DNA from: Amborella trichopoda
Lineage: Eukaryota; Streptophyta; Magnoliopsida; Amborellales; Amborellaceae
Direction of reading: 5' to 3'
Assembly: GCF_000471905.2 (NCBI RefSeq)
Contig: NW_006494856.1
Location: forward strand, 964,241 to 1,028,240
Length of the DNA stretch: 64,000 nucleotides
The position numbers and the translations under genes are program-made. Positions within the stretch are counted from its first letter, which is position 1. Each line of letters begins with the position of its first letter. The notes beneath the pieces were generated by a model that saw nothing but the letters and a program-made list of their open reading frames with translations, did no database searches and was not told the DNA's origin. Of this stretch, positions 60,101 through 64,000 are shown piece by piece.

Positions 60101-63100
60101 GATGACATATTCTAGGATTTCCTAAGGTATTGAGTTTAAGAATTTGTCTACAAATTTGTAAGAGGAAGTAAGCATCCTGATGGGTCAGAAATCCTTGATT
60201 TGTTCCTCACCTTCAATTTTCGGGACTAGGGCAATAAAGGTGGCATTCATGCCCCTGTGAACTTTGGTCTGGTGGTGGAACTGAAGGAAAAAATATCAAA
60301 TGCCATAGCATCTCAGAATTTGTTGAAGATGGTGTAGCCATCTGGCCTTGGGGCTTTGCCATGACCTAGTCAGAAATTGCTTGAAGAATTTAGCCTTGAG
60401 AATGGTCCTTTGAGCCAAAGGGCATTTCTATTTGGTAGCCTCAAGAAGGCTAGCTTAGCCAGATGTGGGAGGGGGGTGTTTGTGGCCGAGAACATTTTTG
60501 AAAGAGACAATGGCTGTGGCATTTGCATTGGTTTTGTTGAAGCATTTACTCACCCACTTTGATGTGGGTAGTGGAATTGTCTCTGTCTCAGTTTGCGAGT
60601 TTGTGGAAGAAGGTTGTATCCGTTTCTCTCAGTTTCAGCCATTTGACTCTGGACTGCTGGTGCCAGATGGTTCTCTTCTTATTTGAGAACATAAGTAGTT
60701 GGCTTTGATTCATTGTCTCTTGGTATGTTCAGTTTAGGTGTGAGCTCTCATTTCATCTGAGAGCTTTAGGTTGTCAATTTCATGAAGGGATTCCTTTTTG
60801 TTTGGGACAGGTCGGATTGGTTGGGAATGATCTAGCTTGTCCAGGCATTGAAATAAAGATTCATTGGTACAACGCTTGTTCACATGTATGACCTGTTCAG
60901 GACCCCCGGCCTGATCAGTGGGACCACTGGTCCTCCCAGCTGGTCCTGTCTGGTCTTAATTTCACTGGATACATGTCTCTATACACATTTTGCAAGGCTT
61001 TTGAATCAGGACACTAGCCCATAAGTTGGTAAATTCAACTCTAAGAGTTTGTGATTACATTTCTGTAATTTTAAGGTCAATGTACTAACTAGGCCATTGT
61101 AATACCTTTGGGTTTGACTTAGACTTCTAATTGCATTTGAAACCCTGATTAAACATAAGATTTGTTACTAACTTTGTCACCATACTCCTGAGCAGCATTT
61201 GGGATCGAGATGACTGAATTAGAAAAAACCTATATGAACCAGTGTAATAAATTTTAAAGAGATATTTGAATTGAGTTATTTGTAGCCCCAAATGAACATC
61301 GGGATTAAAAGTTGCACTTTAGGAAATGGTCTGCATCATATTGCCAATATGCAAACCATGAGGCTTGCCATGTTTTTAATAATGAACTAGCTACTTTCAA
61401 CCTGGCATCAAGAATGATCTCCCAAATAGGGTGCTAAGAGAACAGCCAGTTATTAACTGCCTTTTCTGTTTCTTTTGTTCTTACTTTAATTGTGTGAAGA
61501 CTTGGGATGCTCTATATATCCTAAAACGAGATCCTCGGGTTTGGTTTGCAATGTTGAGGCATGCGATTGGAGGTGTTGGTTTTGGGAAGGCTTCTTCTGA
61601 TGATATCATGTTTATTTAGCACTTTTGGGAATGTCTACGCTTCTTGCGTAAATTAATATCATGGTGATCACATGGTATAAGCATTTGTCATAAACATATA
61701 AAATTAAAACTAATTTGGAATTTAAAGGACTTTGATATTGAAGATCATGGGGCTATTTCTTCGCAAAGGAAGGAAAAGAGATCATGAGGCCATATACTTT
61801 TTCTTTGAGATTGAAGTGACTTATTGCAAAGAAGGTTTCTCAACACATGTAATGATGCCCTCCATAAAGGGGAGCATCTAAGGGCTTTTCCATATGTGTT
61901 GGCTGAAGAGCAAGGATTCATGCACCAAAGAAACGAGAGGATCCTTGAAGATCGTTTTTTTATGATGTGTTGAGGCTTATTAAATAGGCCATAGTTGACT
62001 TGATATTAGCATTGTTGATGCATGATACTAGGATGCTAGACATAGCTGTTTTCATGACTCAGGTTTATCAAGGCAAGTTTACGAAGAAGGATTCTTCCTT
62101 TTGGTCACTCAAACTTGGATATTACTGCTTACTTTGGTGCTTGTTGGTACAATGCCCTGCTTGTTTACATTCAGCACTGTGTCTTGTTTATATAGTCAAA
62201 ATTTTACCATGGATTCTACAATTAGCCATATGATCTAGATGATATTTTAATGACCAACTTAGCCCAAGTGGAATCTATACTGCGAATAACTTGATCTTCC
62301 ATGAGCAATGAAAAGGTTCAGCTATTCATATGCATATACAAGAACAGATACACTTTTGAAAGAATAGTACTACTTGAGTGATCTTTGGGGAAGCCATTTC
62401 AAGTACATGACGTTACATGGTTTTGCAAGAATAGTGCTAGATGAGTGACTGCCATGGGAGCTGTTGGACTCCTATCACATGTTATAGAAATTCAGGAAAG
62501 ATGAAGAGAAGTTTTCGCTCAGTCATCTAGGTTCTTCTTTATGGGATCTTAACCTTTTTGGAGTTGTGCTCTTGACCATTTGGGGCCGCAAAAGAAATTA
62601 TTAAGGATGGGGTTCCATATAGCCAAAAGTTCGAGGTTCTAGAGTATCCTTAACCGACAATCCCTTAGTTATATTGAAATTGATGTATTTAGTGCCCTTG
62701 ATCAGGGTTCCCTTAATTTTGGAATCCAGGTGCTTGACTGTCCTGAACAAGGGCTTCCCTGGTATTGAAATCAATGTATTGAGTGCTCTTAATTAGTGTT
62801 CTCCACAAGTATTAGAATCAAGGTTCTCGAGTGCCCTTAACAAGGGTTCCGTAAGTATCGGAATTGAAGTTAATATGAGTTTCTAGACATGTCATCATTC
62901 TTTGTTGAATAAAAAAAATACAATGAATTAATTAATACTAATTTTTTTAAAAAAAGGCATTTATTTGGGGTTCCCCTACTATTGGGAATTTAGGATTGGG
63001 GTTTTCTAGACACCGATCCTTACTTCGTTGAATAAACAATGTGCAATTTTTTATTAATTTGAAAATAAATTTTAAAGAATAGTGTGCTTCAAATTGTATT

Positions 63101-63977
63101 TTAGAAAATCCATGAAATAGTATTCTTTTAAAAAAGGGTTTATACAATGATGCAACAAAGAATACTATTTCATGGTTTATCATCACATAAATTTGAAAAT
63201 AAATTTTATCGTCACATAAGAATTATTCGATTACTTTTGAAGTTTGCATTTGAATCTTGGTTTCATGTATCAATAACCTTGAACCCATATTTCATTGCAC
63301 CAATGAAATATGGGATTTGATGTTCTAGAATTTTGACCAGGATTTGTGTAGCTTAGTTGGAAAAAGGCTTTGTTGATGATGATGATAAATTTTTATTCTT
63401 AATAACTCAAAATCTAGATTTCTAAGTTGTAGGGAGTAAACTAAAAAACCAAGATTATGTGAAGATCCCTTGTTCAGAGGGCGAGAGCGAGATTCTGAAG
63501 TGGAATCGCCTCCTGGATTGGCAGATTCTTATAACTATGTTAAAGAGCTGTTTTCTACTCTCATTTTGTTGGGCACCTTGGGTTGTTCTACCTTTTGGGT
63601 TACTCTACCTTTGCTTTTTTATCGTGAAGTTATGTTTATCACTATTTCTCTCTTCTTTTCTATCGTATATTTACCTATAGATCAGAATTGTTTTTTTTTC
63701 TTTTCAGTAGTCTTATATGAAACATTATAGTTGGTTCTATTGTATTTGTCAAAATACTTTGTACATGATTTAGGTAAGTTGCCATTGGTCGTTCATTTTG
63801 TTGAACAAATTCTTTTCTCAGAGATCCCCGATGAATAGATTGATCCAAAGGTTTTGTATTGCATTGTCATAAATTCATCTACAGGACATTGAACTGGGGG
63901 AGATAAAAAAGGAGCTTCAAGGAAGGCCAACTGCGAAACAAGTTGAAGATTTGCGAAAGCAAGTGAAAATATTGCAG
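17605..63977 (+). CDS. CASP: Protein CASP (golgin), 5' part of gene, exons 1-10
   Basis: Ten exons joined by hand encode the first 387 residues of a coiled-coil protein matching the plant CASP family (Arabidopsis CASP, about 690 residues as I recall). CASP is a Golgi tail-anchored golgin thought to tether membranes in ER-Golgi traffic; in animals it is a splice product of the CUX1 locus. Family-typical strings are VVNFWR at the N-terminus, [52 protein letters not shown] and [11 protein letters not shown]. Composition is charged and heptad-like almost throughout, as expected for a long coiled coil. Phase is kept through nine introns, which strongly supports the model. The start ATG has A at -3 and G at +4. 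The C-terminal coil and membrane segment lie past the window edge. Nine introns take up about 45 kb. Confidence 0.93.
17720..19600 (+). other. Intron 1, left part
   Basis: It starts at donor GTTTGT, then a TA dinucleotide run at 17739-17759. The rest to 19600 is ordinary AT-rich intron with no element I can name. Confidence 0.6.
19650..20510 (-). pseudogene. Antisense Ty1-copia pol remnant: integrase end to RT start
   Basis: On the minus strand the segment reads [27 protein letters not shown] and QKGFKCYD, then later [14 protein letters not shown]. These are the usual copia landmarks for the integrase C-terminus and the start of reverse transcriptase. Stops and frame changes are frequent. 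RT breaks off near 19650 before its catalytic core. Confidence 0.8.
20510..22580. mobile_element. Insertion splitting the copia element (family unknown)
   Basis: About 2.1 kb separates copia integrase text ending near 22585 ([10 protein letters not shown] on the minus strand) from text resuming near 20505 ([10 protein letters not shown]). It contains a separate RTE copy. Its right end (22400-22560) is T-rich with TGTAATGTTT-type strings, like an LTR or polyadenylation region. Exact ends and family are not determined. Confidence 0.5.
21762..22041 (+). mobile_element. 5'-truncated RTE-type LINE copy
   Basis: The + strand encodes the decayed C-terminal tail of plant RTE reverse transcriptases and the conserved 3' end (CCAATCCCAAGTAGTTGGG and a GATGATGATG tail). 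It is flanked by perfect 16-base duplications ATGGGCATTTTGGTAG at 21746-21761 and 22042-22057, so its ends are exact. Confidence 0.9.
22580..24360 (-). pseudogene. Antisense Ty1-copia gag-protease-integrase remnant
   Basis: Minus-strand order matches a copia polyprotein. A zinc-knuckle-like HYGRNG..KETCW is near 23950. A protease-like [10 protein letters not shown] is near 23600 (the active Asp-Ser-Gly reads Asp-Ser-Arg). The integrase shows PFTIVHSDI and GPPPITS near 23050, then YTPQQSGVA near 22760. Stops and frameshifts make it non-functional. It joins the 19650-20510 part of the same element. Confidence 0.85.
24377..24780. mobile_element. GC-rich hAT-like MITE
   Basis: The left end CAGTGTTTCAAAAAGTG pairs with the right end CACTTTTTAAAATACTG (three mismatches). 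Flanking octamers CTTAGTTC and TTTAGTTG match at six of eight places, like a decayed 8-base duplication. The interior is packed with GCGCCTAGGCG-type palindromes. There is no coding potential. Confidence 0.65.
24781..25560. other. Intron 1 stretch with small tandem repeat
   Basis: GTCTTTGTTTAGGTCCC is repeated at about 24917 and 24943. Nothing else recognised. Confidence 0.5.
25577..26562 (-). mobile_element. 5'-truncated RTE-type LINE, 986 bases
   Basis: Perfect 16-base duplications AAGAGCATTAACCAAT lie at 25561-25576 and 26563-26578. The minus strand encodes the end of an RTE reverse transcriptase ([20 protein letters not shown] and [12 protein letters not shown]) and ends in the typical CCAATTAATTGAGAAAGG and GATGATGATGACGATGATTG tail. 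Lesions in the frame show it is dead. Confidence 0.93.
26580..27258 (+). other. Intron 1, right part
   Basis: No recognised element. It ends with a T-rich tract and acceptor TTTTTGCAG before exon 2. Confidence 0.6.
27259..27369 (+). CDS. CASP: CASP exon 2 (residues 39-76)
   Basis: The acceptor is TTTTTGCAG and the donor is CGAG|GTTAGA. The exon encodes [20 protein letters not shown] and then a basic [10 protein letters not shown] stretch, all typical of CASP. Phase is 1 at both ends, so skipping this 111-base exon would keep frame. Confidence 0.93.
27563..27741 (+). CDS. CASP: CASP exon 3 (residues 76-135)
   Basis: The acceptor is TGTTGACAG and the donor is TTTCA|GTGAGT. The exon encodes the most conserved block of the family, from [20 protein letters not shown] through [15 protein letters not shown] to [11 protein letters not shown]. 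The last residue is Ser where the Arabidopsis protein, as I recall it, has Ala. Confidence 0.95.
28444..28593 (+). CDS. CASP: CASP exon 4 (residues 136-185), ends at a GC donor
   Basis: Exactly 50 codons, from [17 protein letters not shown] to [13 protein letters not shown], following acceptor TTAATGCAG. The family sequence runs straight on to [13 protein letters not shown], which is exon 5. The only donor giving that join is CAG|GCTAGT, a GC dinucleotide. The nearest GT (28598) would shift the frame. Reading through would add 29 intron codons before a stop at 28678. Confidence 0.9.
28594..29480 (+). other. Start of intron 4
   Basis: It begins GCTAGT rather than GT. The first 87 bases remain in frame with exon 4 up to a TGA at 28678. 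No repeat identified before 29480. Confidence 0.6.
29480..30640 (+). repeat. LTR-like repeat, copy 1
   Basis: It shares an ordered set of landmarks with 58480-60050 and, reversed, with 53640-55300. These are an AT-rich block with TTTAGAAATATT-like strings, a GGGGCCCCA segment, a CTCTCTCTCT run, a GGTGGCA(T/C)GC string, and GGTGTATCAAGTCC. The order resembles U3-R-U5 of an LTR. No termini or internal genes are resolved. Confidence 0.5.
30641..32106. other. Intron 4 stretch, nothing recognised
   Basis: Short + frames at 31000-31379 carry hydrophobic T-rich translations that look like chance. No repeat family assigned. Confidence 0.5.
33390..35160. repeat. Tandem repeats in the core of the inverted-arm element
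   Basis: GATGAGAAAATCC occurs twice at 33436 and 33467. AGACGGGCA/CAGCACGACGACAATACT(A/G)CT is doubled at 34108-34210. A GCATCGCCGTCTGCGA motif occurs three or four times at 34673-34860. The core ends in a purine-rich AAAGAGAAAAGAGAGGGAG block at 35050-35130. Confidence 0.6.
34264..35001 (-). other. 245-codon open frame inside the inverted-arm element
   Basis: It lies about 300 bases downstream of the minus-strand TATA box. The translation has Arg-, Ser-, Leu- and Cys-rich segments. It crosses imperfect tandem repeats (GAGCATCGCCGTCTGCGA and similar at 34673-34860), which can keep several frames open. Long frames also exist on the opposite strand. I do not recognise it and doubt that it is a gene. 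Confidence 0.2.
35314..35321 (-). promoter_or_regulatory. TATA box at inner edge of right arm
   Basis: On the minus strand TATAAATA lies at the inner edge of the right arm, pointing into the element. The left arm reads TCTAAAATC at the same place, so the box is not shared. Downstream is AATAAA at about 35236 and then a CT-rich leader. Confidence 0.45.
36610..38180. other. Intron 4 stretch between elements
   Basis: GCATTTCTACAATATxC recurs at 37278 and 37500 beside GCGGGCTGG, a small local repeat. No gene recognised. Confidence 0.5.
39090..39670. repeat. Pyrimidine-rich low-complexity tract
   Basis: Nearly 600 bases dominated by CTCTC, TTCCC and CCTTT runs, with an A-rich interlude at 39185-39260. 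Long Ser/Pro/Phe open frames here are compositional. Confidence 0.8.
39686..39991 (+). repeat. 153-base tandem duplication, in frame
   Basis: GAGCGAG(C/T)(C/T)ACTGCAACC starts at 39686 and again at 39839. The two units are about 85-90% alike and 153 bases apart, 51 codons exactly. One frame is open through both (39462-40061) and reads PSKPCEACD(V/I)(L/F)KAEA in each. It sits in the L1 3' region, so coding is doubtful. Confidence 0.75.
40787..40875 (+). CDS. CASP: CASP exon 5 (residues 186-215)
   Basis: The acceptor is TGATTAG and the donor is GAAAG|GTATCC. The exon encodes [20 protein letters not shown] and [10 protein letters not shown], a conserved coiled-coil block. It follows the 12.2-kb intron 4. 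Confidence 0.93.
41078..41225 (-). mobile_element. Short 5'-truncated RTE-type LINE copy in intron 5
   Basis: It is 148 bases long, flanked by perfect 13-base duplications TGACAATTGATGA (41065-41077 and 41226-41238). It contains the RTE 3' end with CCAATCGGTTAGAAAAAGG on the minus strand and a GATGATGATGATG tail. Confidence 0.9.
41478..41587 (+). CDS. CASP: CASP exon 6 (residues 215-252)
   Basis: It encodes [20 protein letters not shown] and [16 protein letters not shown], with donor TTCAG|GTAACT. Its acceptor is a TAGCAG tandem. Use of the downstream CAG gives Glu-Arg-Gln as in the family; use of the TAG three bases earlier would insert one Ser without a frameshift. Confidence 0.92.
41767..41861 (+). 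CDS. CASP: CASP exon 7 (residues 252-283)
   Basis: The acceptor is TTTTAG and the donor is GAAAAG|GTATAC. It encodes [20 protein letters not shown] and [12 protein letters not shown], among the best conserved stretches of CASP. Intron 6 before it is only 179 bases. Confidence 0.94.
42148..43122 (-). mobile_element. 5'-truncated RTE-type LINE, 975 bases, in intron 7
   Basis: It is flanked by AAGTGATAGTTTATATCA (42130-42147) and AAGTGATATTTCATATCA (43123-43140), 16 of 18 alike. Minus-strand sequence parallels the copy at 25577-26562 through its length, with many lesions. The two copies start at nearly the same place in the element. Confidence 0.9.
43336..43357. repeat. TA dinucleotide repeat
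   Basis: About eleven TA units in intron 7. Confidence 0.85.
43360..45155 (+). other. Right part of intron 7
   Basis: No repeat family or gene identified. Ends at acceptor CCTATTCAG. Confidence 0.5.
45156..45211 (+). CDS. CASP: CASP exon 8 (residues 284-302)
   Basis: A 56-base exon with acceptor CCTATTCAG and donor AAAAG|GTGTGA. It encodes [18 protein letters not shown] plus part of a Ser codon. It fits the family segment that follows SLEREK. Confidence 0.88.
45212..46599 (+). other. Left part of intron 8
   Basis: Starts at donor GTGTGA. No repeat family or gene recognised. Confidence 0.5.
46600..46780. repeat. CCGGTTCAA/TTGAACC-rich repeat in intron 8
   Basis: GGCCGGTTCAACC, TTTTGAACCAGTTGAAC, CTGACTGGTTC and TGGCCAGTCCGGT cluster within 180 bases. 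Such CCGGTT palindrome clusters are typical of small non-autonomous DNA elements in plants. Ends not found. Confidence 0.5.
46781..48119 (+). other. Middle of intron 8
   Basis: AT-rich, without open frames of note. Sequence just before 48120 may belong to the copia remnant. Confidence 0.45.
48120..48375 (+). pseudogene. Ty1-copia RNase H remnant in intron 8
   Basis: The + frames give [15 protein letters not shown], then in another frame [20 protein letters not shown]. These match the copia RNase H motifs (SS.EAEY.A and YCDN.AA). Frameshifts separate them. The rest of the element is not visible. Confidence 0.75.
48807..48969 (+). CDS. CASP: CASP exon 9 (residues 302-356)
   Basis: The acceptor is ATGGCAG and the donor is GACAAG|GTCATG. 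It encodes [20 protein letters not shown] and then the [11 protein letters not shown] motif, as in the family. It ends in phase 0. Confidence 0.92.
49530..49752. repeat. Minisatellite, GATATATTGCTAGAATCACATCTG units
   Basis: About five units of 45-65 bases recur, each with GATATTGCTAGAATCACATC followed by TGAAAATTCATC and AATGCTTT in most copies. Units are near-identical, so expansion is recent. Confidence 0.9.
49950..51610 (-). mobile_element. Antisense L1 ORF2 C-terminal part (piece 3)
   Basis: Minus-strand text reads [20 protein letters not shown] near 51500, then LLGKWWWRFATKL, the post-RT region of plant L1 ORF2. Later, [12 protein letters not shown] near 50430 and [19 protein letters not shown] text at 50230 match the C-terminal RNase H. 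Stops are frequent. Order and strand continue from the pieces at 57640 and 60060. Confidence 0.8.
51880..53200. repeat. GGAATCGAGATTCC-type repeat region, copy A
   Basis: GGAATCGAGATTC or AGAATCGAGATTCC recurs at 51988, 52036 and 52080. GGAATC and GATTCC pair across GA. Degenerate AGAATCAAGATCCTC-type units follow to 52340. Two further local duplications lie at 52475-52640 (CTCATGGAGTTCTTAAA) and 52730-52880 (GTTGATGGTGAGACTTTC). Related text occurs at 62640-63520. Confidence 0.6.
54086..54153. repeat. GA dinucleotide microsatellite
   Basis: About 34 GA units without interruption, followed by GTAGTAGTAGTAG repeats to 54196. Open frames through it are compositional. Confidence 0.95.
54241..54272. 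other. Assembly gap of 32 N
   Basis: A short N run shortly after the GA microsatellite. Its left flank, 54196-54240, is made of GTAAC/TTAAC permutations and may be unreliable. Confidence 0.99.
55690..56560 (+). pseudogene. Ty1-copia reverse transcriptase remnant
   Basis: The + frames read [38 protein letters not shown], then [20 protein letters not shown], and later [11 protein letters not shown] and [14 protein letters not shown]. These follow the copia RT order; the catalytic Tyr-Val-Asp-Asp reads His-Glu-Asp-Asp. A 142-base block is duplicated inside it. Frameshifts and stops are many. Confidence 0.85.
55713..56000 (+). repeat. 142-base tandem duplication inside the copia remnant
   Basis: GGATGGATTCGATATTGACG (55718) recurs as GGATGAATTCGATATTGGTG (55859). 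Both units run to GATTGGCTACAAA(A)GG. The second has one deletion that shifts frame. Confidence 0.85.
56561..57620. other. Intron 9 stretch, nothing recognised
   Basis: No gene. GAAGTTTGC recurs near 57028 and 57050. AT-rich with no repeat family assigned. Confidence 0.5.
57640..58300 (-). mobile_element. Antisense L1 reverse transcriptase, C-terminal part (piece 2)
   Basis: Minus-strand frames read [19 protein letters not shown] near 58250, [12 protein letters not shown] near 58045, then [40 protein letters not shown] and WKGHHHLSL. These match the later half of the plant L1 RT. Two frames are needed, so it is dead. The FADD region reads MWTSNVESD and is lost. Confidence 0.85.
58480..60050 (+). 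repeat. LTR-like repeat, copy 3, splitting the L1
   Basis: It lies between L1 pieces 1 and 2. It has the AT block at 58735-58800, GGGGCCCCAC at 58919, CTCTCTCTCT runs at 59420-59480, GGTGGCACGC at 59502, and AATTAGGTGTGAGTTGTGC at 59740. These match copies at 29480 and, reversed, 53640. Confidence 0.55.
60060..60870 (-). mobile_element. Antisense L1 ORF2, pre-RT and RT N-terminal part (piece 1)
   Basis: Minus-strand text includes [39 protein letters not shown], then [11 protein letters not shown] near 60350 and a decayed [15 protein letters not shown] segment near 60200. This is the usual L1 order from the region before RT to its first domain. Confidence 0.85.
61430..61860 (+). pseudogene. 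Second Ty1-copia RT remnant
   Basis: The + frame reads [32 protein letters not shown], then in another frame [18 protein letters not shown]. These match copia RT landmarks (LKQ.PRAWF..L and KYFLGIE). Nothing of integrase is near. It is separate from the 55690 copy, which covers some of the same domain. Confidence 0.7.
61861..62640. other. Intron 9 stretch, nothing certain
   Basis: May be the decayed end of the copia remnant to its left; no motif is firm enough to call. Confidence 0.4.
62640..63520. repeat. AGGGTTCC/GAATCAAGG repeat region, copy B
   Basis: Three to four degenerate units of about 60 bases pair ATTG(A/G)AAT(C/T)(A/G)ATGTA with AGTGC(C/T)CTTAA and AGGGTTCC, from 62675 to 62870. 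The text resembles 52180-52340, and 63400-63520 resembles 53005-53100. A direct repeat, ATAAATTTGAAAATAAATTTTA, lies near 63055 and 63188. Confidence 0.55.
63521..63884 (+). other. End of intron 9
   Basis: T-rich sequence leading to acceptor CATCTACAG before exon 10. No element recognised. Confidence 0.6.
63885..63977 (+). CDS. CASP: CASP exon 10 (residues 357-387), last in window
   Basis: The acceptor is CATCTACAG and the donor is TTGCAG|GTCGCT. It encodes [20 protein letters not shown] and [11 protein letters not shown], matching the family block (M)KKELQARPTEKLVDDLRKKVKILQ. Intron 10 starts at 63978 and runs out of the window. Confidence 0.93.
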
Positions 63978-64000
63978 GTCGCTGTATTTTTCTCTTTGTG

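Overview
The window looks like nuclear DNA of a flowering plant. It is AT-rich, has split exons with GT-AG introns, carries degenerate Ty1-copia, Ty3-gypsy, L1 and RTE retroelements with target-site duplications, and contains assembly gaps. No prokaryotic genes, CRISPR arrays or rRNA genes are visible. The species cannot be named from the sequence. The very long TE-filled introns recall early-diverging eudicots or magnoliids, but that is only an inference.

I can support one host gene: the 5' part of the plant CASP golgin gene (CUX1/CCAAT-displacement-protein alternatively spliced product family), on the + strand. Ten coding exons were placed by hand. They run from an ATG at 17605 to an exon ending at 63977, encode residues 1-387, and stay in phase across all nine introns. 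The gene continues past the window edge, so the C-terminal coiled coil and membrane anchor are not seen. About 1.2 kb of coding sequence is spread over 46 kb. Introns 1, 4, 7, 8 and 9 are about 9.5, 12.2, 3.3, 3.6 and 14.9 kb, and much of that length is transposon debris.

Layout. 1-2300: LTR-like repeat DNA with palindromic GGCGACAC/GTGTCGCC motifs. 2333-3140: probable Mutator-like fragment with a minisatellite. 3150-10695: degenerate Ty3-gypsy element with a matching LTR pair, primer site and gag remnant. 10740-13260: copia-like LTR tail and an antisense L1 ORF1 remnant. 14140-15000: tRNA-like SINE and a hairpin-forming tandem array. 15200-16169: gap. 16900-17170: GCTCCGGCAGT-rich repeat upstream of a TATA box at 17403. 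Intron 1 holds an antisense copia element split by a nested insertion, a hAT-like MITE and an antisense RTE copy. Intron 4 holds an LTR-like repeat, a 4.5-kb element with 1.25-kb inverted arms, and an L1 3' half. Introns 5 and 7 hold RTE copies. Intron 8 holds a copia RNase H remnant. Intron 9 holds one antisense L1 that appears broken into three collinear pieces by later insertions, plus copia remnants and an LTR-like family in two orientations.

The most notable items are a GC-AG intron (intron 4) forced by reading frame, a NAGNAG acceptor at exon 6, the long inverted-arm element at 32107-36609, the broken L1 of intron 9, and several hairpin-bearing repeat arrays. I found no convincing new multi-gene system.
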